Below, piece after piece: positions 47,907 through 57,805 of a DNA stretch of 64,000 bases. The stretch is taken from contig CM038911.1 of the NCBI GenBank assembly GCA_021904315.1, positions 11,877,390-11,941,389 of the forward strand, given 5' to 3'. Under the pieces are notes generated by a model that was not told the DNA's origin, made no database searches, and was given only the letters and a program-made list of their open reading frames with translations. Positions within the stretch are counted from its first letter, which is position 1; every line of letters starts with the position of its first letter. The position numbers and the translations under genes are program-made. Origin of the DNA: Sphagnum magellanicum (Eukaryota; Streptophyta; Sphagnopsida; Sphagnales; Sphagnaceae).

Positions 47907-50900
47907 ATGAGCTCTGAAGCTCCAGCTCCTACAGACTTGACTGCTTCCCCAGTCCAACCTCCCAGCCCCACTAGCACCAATGCCCCCATTGAGGCTGTTG
48001 AACTAGTTGAGCCCCTGGAACCCCTAACCAAAGTAGCACGTACAGCCTGGTGGAAGTCTAAACCCTCAGCAGATCAGCCCAAGCAGCATGCAGCACCAGT
48101 TCTGACTATAGCTACTGCAAGTTCTCGCAACACATTTGCCACCGCCATTACTCCTGCATCAGCTTCAGCACCAGCCTCAGCCCCTGCGTCCGCTCCTGCT
48201 TCAACTTCATGAGCTGCTATCAGCCGCAAGCCAACATCTAATGCTACTGCTAGTCTAAATGCGGAGGCCATCACCTCAGCTGCAGTAGCTTCCGCAGGCA
48301 CTAGCAACCTACCTGTTGCTGATAGCCCTGCTAAGCCCAAGAGGCAAGGCAGGCCCCCAGTGACTACTAAGCAACTCAACAAGTTCCCCATTGATTACTC
48401 ATGGTGGCAATTCAAGAAGCAGCTCGAGAATGATAGTGTGATTGGCTGCTGCACCCTCTGTCTCAAGTATCAGCTCGACAAATGTCAATTCAACAGGTCG
48501 TGCGGGGCCGTTGTGTGGGATGGCAACGATCTTCTCACTCACACCACCTCTCTCACGCACAAAGCAGCAGTCACAACCAAGGCCAACCCTCTCAAGCGGG
48601 CGTTTGACGTCATTCGCACCATAGGCATCATTGCAGCCAAGATAACTACACAATGCCTGATGGCCACAGCTCTAACATGCATCAAGGAGTAGCTTCCAAT
48701 TAGCAAGTTTGCACCACTGCTCGCATTGGAGAAGTTTCTGGGCGTGGATCAGATCGCGCACAAGTACAACCATAGCAGGTATGTTCATGATGTAGTGCTT
48801 GCACAAGGCATCCGAGGTTGGCAGTATCCCTTGCTTTGAAAACTCATCTTTACAACCGCGTACTGCATGCTGCAAAGATCATGAATAATAAAGCAGTTGT
48901 CCTGCCTGAGCATTGCACTTGCAGTCATCAGCAATCAGTGCATTGTTGCCAACACATGCCCACCTCCTGTCCACTTCAGTCCGTGTATGATGTCCTTTCC
49001 CTTGACCTATGTACTATCTGCAGGTACTTTTGGTCAGCGCTCTTTAGCTGCAACGAGGTGTTGTTACAGAAGTCGAGTGGATCAAGGCCAGCTCTAGCTT
49101 TGCACTGCTCACTGACAGTAGCACAGACGTGTCCACGGAGGATCACCTGCTCATCTACGTCAGATACCTGCATCCCGACACACTTGTCGCTACAACTGAG
49201 TACCTGACCTGCGTGAAGCTGTTGGCCACTACAGCTGATGCCATCACAGCCGTTCTGTTAGGGGTCATGATAGCATTGGGGTTGGACGTGCAGCGCATGG
49301 CAGGGTTCTGCAGCAATGGGGTAGCAACAATGGCGGGCATGAAGTCGGGAGTAGCTGCACAGCTGAAGGTAGTCAACCCGCGCATTGTTACGGTACGCTA
49401 TGTAGCGCATCGCACCGCGCTCGTCATGAGCGACACTACAAAGAGCAACCCGAAGTTGCAGGCAGTGGACTCCAAGCTGCGACAGGTGCACAATCTTTTC
49501 AACCACAACAACAAGCGACAGTCAGAGTGGGAGGCTTTTGCAAAGGGTTACGGCATCACCTAGCTCAGATTCCCCATCTTCAACGCCACACGTTGGTTCA
49601 GCTAGCTGTAGTGCGTGGTGGTGCTGACCAACAACTTGGCGGAGCTCATCATCTTCTTGGGACGTGCCACCCGTAAGCGCAACTCCAAACAGCCTTGGCC
49701 GGCTGGGGCAGCAGCACTTGAAGAGCTGCACGATGTGCAAGCAACAGCGAAACTGAACTTGCTACGAGACATCATGTTGCCGCTTGATGTCTTGAGTAAA
49801 AAGTTTCAGCACACGTCATACCTGCTGCCACACCATGTGCGCAAGGCGACATAGCAGGTGGCGGTGGAGCTGCAAACTGACTTCATTGAGGCAGAGCTGC
49901 TGTCAGGGCAGCACTATGACAACTTCAAGGTAAGCAAACGGCACATGAGGGTTTGTGTGGTGTCATGAAACTTGATGCAAGCAATCATTGTGCAGCCTGT
50001 CAGTTACCCAACATAGTTTGACTTCTTGACCATACCTGTGACTTGCGCATGTTTTGCTGTGTTGCAGTACATATGACACCAAATCCTGTCGTCTCCAATG
50101 CTATGCATGCACCTGTTTCCGCTATGTATTGCAGAACGCCAAGGCTTGCCCTGTACTAATTCTACTTGCCTATTTCTTGTGTGCTACAGGTGGACCTGCG
50201 CAAAGTTAGCAATGCCATCCATTACCGCGATGGAGATGGCAAGTTCACTGAGAAGGTGGTGCTGACGGGGGAGCTGAACGAGCAAGATATGGCCGACTTT
50301 GCGGCCTCAATGGTGCAGTCAATTGTGTCGGGGCTAGAGGATCGCTTTCCTGAGGGGGATCTGCTGGACAACAGTGCGATCTTTGATGTTACATCATACA
50401 GGGGCAAGTCAGCAAAGGAGATTGCAGAGTATGGCGAGGATGAGTTCATGATGATCCTCAAGCATTTCATCCAGCCTGCGAATAAGCATAGGTGGTTTGA
50501 TACCGAGTTTGTGGGTTGTGAGCAGCGTTTCATTGCGCTTCAGCATGAGTTCAAGAAGATGAAGCGATGGTTGGCAGATTATGTAGTTGCGCCAGGGCTG
50601 AGCAATCAGGATGTGTGGGCCTGCATAAAGAAGGAGCATCGTTTGGAGCTGCCTCACATGTTGCCCTTTGCGGAGGCCATGTTCTGTGTGCCGGTTGAAA
50701 TGGTGTGTGTTGAACGTGGTTTCAGTGAGCACCGAATGATCAAGCATCGGCTCACCAATCGATTGTGTGTGGTCACGGTCGATTCATTGATGCGTGTGAG
50801 CATTCTGGCTAGCAATGTCAAGTCCTTTGATTATGCTACAGCCAAGGAGTTTCACAGCGGGCCTGCTGGCGAGCTTCTAGGCAGCAAGTTGTTTGCAGCA

Positions 50901-51134
50901 ATGAGCAAGGAGCCCGCCAATTAGGTGCCTAGCTTTGATGATGGGCTGGAAGATGATGGGTTTGATGAAGAGGGCAGTGTGTGCTCATCATCGGATGAGT
51001 CTGAGTGCAGGGGAGATGCTGAGATGGTAGGTGTGCAGAGGAAGGAGTTGGATTTTCTGGCCAAGGAGGCAGAGAAGCTAGTGGAGCAACTGTCAAATGT
51101 GTCTCAGTTGCTGAGAAATTTGCATGCCAAGTAG
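47907..51134 (+). pseudogene. hAT transposase with BED-like zinc finger, inactivated
   Basis: The N-terminus (from 47907, MSSEAPAPTDLTASPVQPPS) is Ala, Pro and Ser rich. In the same frame, past a TGA at 48210, a BED-type zinc finger follows at about 48390-48570 (CCTLCLKYQ, then LLTHTTSLTHKAAV). After a probable first intron between about 48780 and 49020, the catalytic domain has FALLTDSSTDVSTEDH with the first Asp. GFCSNGVATMAG has Asn where the second Asp is normally found, and VAHRTAL and FNATRWFS follow. Intron 49930-50189 (GTAAGC to CTACAG, phase 0) precedes the C-terminal dimerisation region, VCVERGFSEHRMIKHRLTNR. TAG at 50922 separates a 69-residue acidic and heptad-like tail ending at 51134. 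Other stops (48690, 49561, 49604, 49610, 49852) are almost all TAG. Confidence 0.88.
49930..50189 (+). other. Intron in the hAT transposase
   Basis: A GTAAGC donor and a TTGTGTGCTACAG acceptor bound 260 bases with phase 0. Joining DNFK to VDLRKVSNAI keeps the transposase reading. The interval itself is stop-rich. Confidence 0.75.
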
Positions 51135-51589
51135 GTGTCTTGGTGATGCATAGCACCTTGTGACATTGACCATTGGACATTGACTTTGAGTGTGATGAAA
51201 GCTGGGCTGTGACTGACCATCCTTGGTATGCACACATGCATTTCCACATGTCTTCAAGCAGTGTGCTGTTGAATAAATGACTTCTTGATGCAATGCAGCT
51301 TTGTGTTCTGGATGTGGTGAGTGTGATCTGGCAATGTCAAGCCGACAATACTGCAACAATGAAGGCTTAGATCCCCATTCTGTATGAATCATTGTGCTCC
51401 ACGCGTCATAGCAGAGTGCGGCGCACACAAATTTTTTTTTGCATGCACCCGAACAAGATCTAGCTCGTTTCCGGGGGACCCAGACAGAAAAGCCCCAAGA
51501 AGGCCCACTCTGTCTGGAAGGACTCCGGAACCCTTTCTTGATAAGCTTCGGAAATCCCTAAACCAAATCTCAGAACCTGAAGAACCCTA

Positions 51590-51597
51590 GCGACCAG
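51590..51597. repeat. hAT target-site duplication, right
   Basis: GCGACCAG immediately after the terminal AGAACCCTA. It pairs with 47674-47681. Confidence 0.9.
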
Positions 51598-53126
51598 TCT
51601 ACATCCAACCAAAACGTTCTTCTAAAATCTGGTCGTGTGAGCACAGGCACGTCCACCAGCGTTGCCTTCAATGCTTGGTATGCCTGTTGATAGCCCACAT
51701 CCCACACAAATGCAACATCCTTCCTTGTCAACTTAAACAGAGGACCCACCAATTTCGAATAGCTTCGAATGTACTTTTGGTAGTAACCTGTTAGACCTAA
51801 GAACGACCTAACAATGGTGACTATTTTTGGTGTTGGGAAATGCAGAACTACTTCGATCTTCCTAGGATCTGGCTTGGTGCCCTCCTTGCTTACCACATGG
51901 CCCAGAAATGTGATGGACTTAGCAACAAAGCAACATTTGTTTGGGTTTAGTTTAAGATTTACTTCCCTGAGTTTGCAGAGAATTGCATTCAGATGTTGGA
52001 GATGCTCCCCCCAACTCTCACTGTGTACATTAAAGTCATCAACGAATACCTTCAAAAATTTGCTACCCAAGTCCTTAAAGACTTCTGACATGGTTTGTGT
52101 GAATGTATTCGTTGCATTCTTCAGTCCAAACGGCATAACCGTCCAGTCATACAATCCAGTCTTAGTAATTAGAGCGGTCTTTTTTATGTCTTCTGGAGCC
52201 ATTCAAATTTGCCAAAAACCCGACTGCAAGTCTAACGCATTGAACCATGATGAGTTTCCTAGTTGATCAATTACATCCTCCACGAGTGGCATCAGAAATG
52301 AATCTCGACGCGTTTATGCGTTGAGTGGTTGATAGTCTCCATAGAAACGCCTGCTCCCATCTTTCTTTACTGGCAACGTTACCCGACAAGCATACTCAGA
52401 GTTGTTGGGCCTCATTTTACCCAAATTTACCAGAACATCTATCTGCCTTTTTACTTCAACCTCCTCCCAGTAAGACAATCGACCAGGAGATGCTCTGCAA
52501 GGTGGGAGTCCTTGCGTATCTATACAATGCTCTCCAATGGTGCAACAATTGAGTTCTCCCTTGTTCTAAGCAGAAATGTCTTGGTACCGCTCCAGAATTC
52601 CCCAGATTTGCTGTTGTCCTTCATCATCCAATTCAGTGTCTATCCTGATTCGCTGGCAGATTTCTCTCCACCTATTGTCGATTTCCTGATGGTTGGAAGA
52701 TGCCAATTTCTCAGCGGGTTTGCAATCAAGGTTACCATCTTTCACCTGGACAGTCTGCAATAACACTGGAATCGAAGAATTGTGGGCTGGACTAGGTTGC
52801 TACAGCAGCAATGGGACAGGTAAATCCCGTATGGATTCATACACAGCCTGTCTGCTTTGTTTTGCATCAAAGGCCCATCTAATCCAATCTGCGTAATCAT
52901 TTGAATTGGTGACCTCTTCCGCCATGAATTCGTCACCTTGCTCTTGTAGCATTAGTCGCAACATTTCTTGCGACCCTTCTGAGTTCACCAATTCCTCCAA
53001 ATTAGCATCTTCAAACTCATCCTCGCAGTCAATTTGCTTCAACTGATTAGATTCCGAATCATAGTATCCAGTGCTATTAGTGTCATCATCAGAATCCGTG
53101 GTGTATACATCGTCTTCCTTGGTCAC
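51598..53126 (-). pseudogene. Gypsy reverse transcriptase with N-terminal acidic linker, inactivated
   Basis: The enzyme copies the element RNA into DNA. After an acidic linker (TKEDDVYTTDSDDDTN onward, 52800-53126) come GRLSYWEEVEVKRQIDVLV (about 52480), YACRVTLPVKKDGSRRFYGD, ALDLQSGFWQ, TGLYDWTVMPFGLKNATNTF and the catalytic box KVFVDDFNVHS near 52040, whose two Asp residues are intact. FLGHVVSKEGTKPDP, RSFLGLTGYYQKYIRSYSKL and TRPDFRRTFWLDVDWS lead up to the hAT insertion. All segments lie in one frame. Stops replace codons at SA-W-NKGEL, PLNA-Q-TRRDS and FWQI-R-MAPED, judged by family consensus. Confidence 0.92.
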
Positions 53127-53132
53127 AATTGT

Positions 53133-53681
53133 CTAACCCTGTTCTGGCATCCAATTAGAATCTCGATTGGCGCGTGTGTCTTTCCAGGTGGTCGACGCCT
53201 CCTGCTCCAGAGCTCCCGAATTCATCCTCTGTAGCAAGTTCACCACCGTCAACGGCAACACCTCCACATTGGTCCCAGGACCATGTTTCACTTGTAGCAG
53301 ACCTCGTTCCACATCCACTACTGCTCCAATTTTCATCAGAAAGTCTAGTCCAAGAAGCCCGTCATAACTGTCCGTGTCCACAACCATAAAGGTCATGGCG
53401 CATTGTACGCCTCCTACCTTGACTGGTATCTCATCAATCCTTCCTAAGGCTTGAGTGATCACTCCCGATGTGGTCTTGTAGGTTTCAGTTCCTGTCACAA
53501 GATGCATCATGCCCAACTCTCTAACTACAGTTGCAGCCATAACAAACATGGAAGCTCTAGTATCCACCAGACCTTCTACAACGTAGTTGCTGATCTCCAC
53601 CAACAAATGCAGAGTCTTGCTTCGATGAGTCTTGTTGATGCAGATCTTCCGTAATGACGGAATCGCAGAAACTACTGACAC
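53133..53681 (-). pseudogene. Gypsy aspartic protease, active site altered
   Basis: A retropepsin-type domain that would cleave the Gag-Pol polyprotein. VEGLVDTRASMFVMAATVV holds the active-site Asp, but the usual DTGA reads DTRA, a Gly-to-Arg change explained by one G-to-A transition. The second conserved region is YDGLLGLDFLMKIGAVVDVE. The frame ends at a stop near 53133 and continues in the same frame as reverse transcriptase. It is offset by one base from the gag frame, with the switch between about 53681 and 53700. Confidence 0.88.
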
Positions 53682-53688
53682 TTGATTC

Positions 53689-54870
53689 TCAAGTTGCTTC
53701 TGAATCCCTCTTTCTCCTTGCCAATTTCACCAAACTCTCAAGGTGCTCCAGTTCTCCAGGGATCATCAGAATGGTCTCCATAGGTGAGAGGGAAATCTTT
53801 CCCTTTATGAAGTGTGAAAGAATTTTGGATCTAACTGACGTATCCCGGCCTGCACCTTCCCCTGCAGCTTCAAGGATCGGCCCAACCCTTTCTGGTGTCA
53901 CTTCGACAGGAGTTCTCCTCCTTAGCACTTGGGTATAAGAGAACAAGTTTTCATTACCACACAGCTTATTAAGCTGTTGCTCGATTGATGCCTCATCATT
54001 CAACAACACCTCCAAGAAGTTTGCTACTCCAGATTGCGATTTCCCATCCTTGGGCTTCTTACAGCACCGGTCTTCAGAATACCCCAACCTTGAACAGAAG
54101 GAACATTTTATGCCACAATTTTTTGTCCTATGAGGCATTTTGCACTTGGCACTTTTTGGCCGTGCTTCATTCAGCCTTGGACAGGTGGTGGCCATATGGT
54201 CCCCTCCTTTGTAGATTTAGCATCCTCCAAACACGGTGGAAGACGATGATGCTTCTAGATTCGACACAGCCCCCTTGAAGAAATTGATGAGGGTATTGTT
54301 TAGAGCAGCGACCTGTTTTTCCATGATGGTATGGGAGGACTCCTCTTTTTGTTCCTCTTTCAGAGGTTCATACGAAGTCTCCCCAAGCTCGCCCAAAACT
54401 CTTTCCACTTCCGTCGCAGCACCAACCAATTCTTCAATGTTTGCAAACGTTCTCACCACACACAATTTTCGAATCTCTGGCCTCAACCTGGCCAGGAATC
54501 TCCTCTTCTGCTCGACATCTTGTAGCCGGCCCTTTTGAAACAATTTGTCGAGACGTTCAAAATACTTTTGAACTTTCTCCCCAAGTTCTTGCTTGATGGC
54601 ATCCAACTTCATCCTGATGCTATCAGCATCAACATCCCCATACTTCTGTACTATCAGCGTCCTCAGTTCCGCCCAATCGGCGGGTGCCGGTTACAACCTC
54701 TTGAACCATTCCTTGGCGCAACCCCTCAGATTCAACTTGGCAATTTTGAAGAGCTTGTTTCCATTCAGGTCTCGCACCTCAGCAGCCATGGTGAGTCGCT
54801 CTGCCTAATCATTAACATCTTCATGGTCTCGTCCCCAGAATAGCTCATCCATTTCCTAGGGATTAGTCAT
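53689..54870 (-). pseudogene. Gypsy gag with CCHC zinc knuckles, inactivated
   Basis: Gag forms the particle that packages element RNA. The likely start is ATG at 54868-54870, followed by a TAG and then MDELFWGRDHEDVND. The retrotransposon gag domain continues through TMAAEVRDLNGNKLFKIAKL, NLRGCAKEWFKRL, IVQKYGDVDADSIRMKLDAI and FLARLRPEIRKLCVVRTFAN. Two zinc knuckles follow. The first is damaged (stop and Tyr in place of Trp and Cys, before KGGDHMATTCP). The second reads CSFCSRLGYSEDRCC with Tyr in the His position. In-frame stops near 54856, 54814 and 54694 plus one at the first knuckle mean no functional protein. Confidence 0.88.
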
Positions 54871-56548
54871 TTCGCAAATATGCAACAATAGACAAAAATT
54901 GCAATATTGCCTAGAACACACAGTCTTTAAACAACAAACATGTGTCAACATAATCAACAAGTTTCTCAACCTCTGCAGCTCAGTTCTGACTCTTGAGAAA
55001 AAAAGATGTCATTCGAGTTACACATCAAACTTAGACTTAGCTCCCTCAGCCACTGGTCTCAAAGGTGCAAAATTAGATGGAAAAATAGAAAAACATTGCT
55101 CATCTGCGGATTCCTGCTGGAACTGCCACTTCCCTTCTAAATCGCGCCACATTCTCCATGTCACAACCCCACTTTGGCCAAATGTGGGGGTGAAGCCCAA
55201 CACTTGGAAAAGTTGGAGGTTTGGAGTCCTCCGAGACTCCCGAATGTTCAGAGCTCAACAGCAAGCCCCAAAACACCTTGCATTGGGGTGTTCTTGATGT
55301 CATTGGAAAGGTCTTGAAACGTAAATATCGAAAATGGCCTCGCATTGGCAATTCGGACATCTGCAGCCCAAGTTATGGGCAAAAGAAGGGTCGGGAGTCA
55401 AACTGGTAGTTTGACTCCCGACCACTAAAAGTCAAGAATCGATCTCTTCCCGACATCGCCTTGAAGAGTGCGACATGGCGTTGGAAAGCTCTCAACAAGA
55501 GCTATAACTTTGATTTAGGACTCGTCCCAATCTGAGTTTAGGGCGAGGAGCTGTGGCCGTCCAAAATCTCAGGACTCCAACCCGGGATAGTTTCGGGACT
55601 CCATTTCGGGAGTCCCAACAAAATGTGCCATTCGGATGTAGCCTTCGCGACCAGCCGCAGAGAATACTATAAGGGGGAAGGTGGTGGCTTCCCCCGAGAC
55701 TGGGCCGTGGTGAGTCTTGTGTGTCCAAGTGCCCGTGGCAAGTCCCAACACCAAAGGGTGTCCCGAATGCTAAACTAACCTCTTGTGGTTGGTTTTTGGA
55801 TGCAGATTCACACGAGATAAGTTAGTCCCTCTTCCTAGTCTAATCCCTGGGCTCCCAACTCGACCCTTTACCCCCTTTTAGAGTTGGAAGTTGGGAGCGT
55901 GCCTCCAAGTCTCAACTTTCCGTAACTTGACTTTGTGAAACTTTCAAGTGGATTTCACCCCGTGACTTGGGAGCGCATCACTCCAACTTATGAAATGAGA
56001 CCTCGATCCAGCATGTTCCACCCTGACAAGACTTTCTCCAGTCTGGAACAGATCCTCCACACCAGGGGTGTAAAATATGGCAAAATGGTTATGTGAGACA
56101 ACAGCCTTGGGAATCTAAATGTCTCCCAACCTCGGCACACCACGCTGTCTCTCAGCGAACATAGGCGTTACTCTACGCAAGGTACGAAGTGTAGTAGTAT
56201 TGTGTCTGTAGCTGTGAGACTGACACCCATCCCTCTGTTCCATTTCTCACCTTCAACCAAACCTCAGCGCGTGTATGAAAGCCACTATGACCTATCTCTA
56301 CTGCTACGTCTCCGATTCGGGCTTCCTCTGGATCTATTCCTACAAGTGTTATCACACCAAAACCCAGGAAACGCAGCACTACCGCTCCTCTCTGTGGTCC
56401 ACCCTAAGTAGTCAGATAATCAAACCTATTAACGATTCGTTGTTCACGAACGTCCTGCGTTAATTCTTCTTCTCCTACCTCATATACACCAGATGAAGAC
56501 ATGATACGTTCTACCTAGACCTCTATAGGTTCTACCGAAACTACCGAA
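54871..56548 (-). other. Gypsy untranslated leader
   Basis: About 1.7 kb lies between the primer-binding site and gag with no convincing coding sequence. It contains GACTCCCGA/TCGGGAGTC-like motifs on both strands and a perfect 31-nt hairpin at 55391-55421. Long leaders like this are where packaging and dimerisation signals are expected. Confidence 0.6.
55391..55421. repeat. Perfect hairpin, 14-bp stem and 3-nt loop
   Basis: TCGGGAGTCAAACT, loop GGT, then AGTTTGACTCCCGA. It lies in the Gypsy leader. Confidence 0.95.
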
Positions 56549-56563
56549 CCGGCTCTGATACCA
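56549..56563 (-). other. Primer-binding site, initiator tRNA-Met
   Basis: The minus strand reads TGGTATCAGAGCCGG directly beside the 5' LTR. TGGTATCAGAGC is the complement of the 3' end of plant initiator tRNA-Met, the common primer of plant LTR retrotransposons. It fixes the orientation and the inner edge of the 5' LTR. Confidence 0.92.
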
Positions 56564-57288
56564 AAAAGGAGAGTGCTTAACTTAAACAAACACCCTGCTG
56601 CCTACTGGATCTATACACGATCTGCAATTCCTAGGGTTCTGACTACAATTCTGATCTTTCCTTCCTAGTCATGAGCATTCGCCTACAAACACCCTGCAAA
56701 CTTTTGCTCACACACACAGCTTGTGCTCATGGGCTTCCATGTTAACACATTCAACAGATCTCTTGCTTTGGATTTCACTCTATTTTTCTTTCAGACAATG
56801 CCACATGAAAACAAAATGCAATTCCTTGGCCAAGCTACTGGCGCAGCGGAAAAAAATCAGTAACCAGCCAAGAATGCTAGCAACCAGCTGATCTCTTTTA
56901 TTGCCTATACATCTTCTAAGCTCCTCAACCACAGTTAGTGTTCCTCTCCTCTACTGGCTATTATGTAGAAAAATTAAGGACCCCCTCCATAGCTCAACTC
57001 TTCAGCACCTCCAAACCACCTCAGCTCATAATTGCAGCTCCATTCCTCACCATAATTCGACGCTGCCTCTACCACGCGTGATCAGCCTCCATGCTCATTC
57101 AGTAACAGCCGCCATTCATTCCTTCATGTACAACATCTCACACACACCCAGAGAGAGATTTCCCATGCACTTCCATGTAATAATAATGGAGAGACAGCCG
57201 CCACAAAAAGAAATGACTAATAAAACAAACTTAACTTCCAAGATCAGGAAGTGTTCACACTGGCGTGGCGACTTAATTTCGTGTTACA
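56564..57288 (-). repeat. 5' LTR of the Gypsy element
   Basis: Pairs with 44818-45542 over the same length of 725 bp. On the minus strand it starts TGTAACACGAAATTAAGTCG and ends CACTCTCCTTTT before the primer-binding site. It should contain the element promoter, but I did not fix a TATA box. Open frames inside the LTR appear in both copies and are not genes. Confidence 0.92.
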
Positions 57289-57720
57289 TTTGATAGTTAA
57301 AGTGAATTAGTAAGCTTGGAGCCACCAATGATTAATGGCAATTCAAGTTCCAAGAGGCCATGGGAATCATGAGTTGCCAAAAAAATGAAACAACAAAAGT
57401 TTAGGGAGTTTGTGATGCCAATTCATGTAATGGCCACTATAGACATGGGTGTTGCAACACTCTCACAACAGCCATATTCATAGAGCCAATTTTGAACTTG
57501 TTTCGGAAAAGGTCAAGAAATACTTGGTGCTTCAAAGAAAATAAAAACTTGAAAAGCTTTGAATGAAGCTTCACACTACCGCCACAATTCAAACAAATAT
57601 TATAGGTGAAATCCCTTCCAAGGAAATTCCAAAATTGATAGTTGTACATGGTGATGATTTTCAAAAAGATTTAATAACATTCGACAATTCACCAACAAAT
57701 TTCCATATTCATGAACTTGA
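57289..57720 (+). pseudogene. PIF/Harbinger ORF1, probable 3' part
   Basis: Immediately beyond the LTR the plus strand reads SSSKRPWES, a stop, then VAKKMKQQKFREFV. This resembles the RP-G-K-AK basic segment that follows the NAM-associated domain in PIF/Harbinger ORF1 proteins, just as expected if the Gypsy element split the gene after 44817. Further downstream it degenerates into stop-rich sequence. Confidence 0.45.
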
Positions 57721-57805
57721 AAAAAAAACCAATACACAAACTTCACCACAACCATGTGGATTAAAAGAAATGTTTGATCTTGATTTAATATGTATTATTG
57801 TTTTT

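Larger units (their letters stand above)
47682..51589 (+). mobile_element. hAT DNA transposon nested in the Gypsy pol gene
   Basis: The left end begins CAGGGTTCTACAGAT. The right end, read on the other strand, begins TAGGGTTCTTCAGGT, giving short imperfect inverted termini of the hAT type. Flanking 8-bp duplications (GCAACCAG and GCGACCAG) fit the superfamily. The 3908-bp element carries a plus-strand transposase pseudogene with at least one intron. Its DNA is visibly richer in G and C than nearly all other sequence in the window. It disrupts the Gypsy polyprotein between LDVDWS and PKGVEAIL, so it arrived after the Gypsy element. Confidence 0.93.
44818..57288 (-). mobile_element. Ty3/Gypsy LTR retrotransposon, interrupted by a hAT element
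   Basis: Both LTRs, the primer-binding site, gag, protease, reverse transcriptase, RNase H, integrase and a polypurine tract are present in the Ty3/Gypsy order on the minus strand. Without the hAT insertion and its duplication the element is about 8.55 kb. From protease to the integrase end pol keeps a single frame, broken only by stop codons and the insertion. No chromodomain was recognised after integrase. It lies inside a PIF/Harbinger ORF1. A 5-bp target duplication could not be identified with confidence. Confidence 0.93.

Noticed and set aside
48399-48653. Minus-strand frames within the hAT element (also 49155-49740 and 50222-50747)
   Set aside because: Antisense shadows of the GC-rich transposase coding strand.
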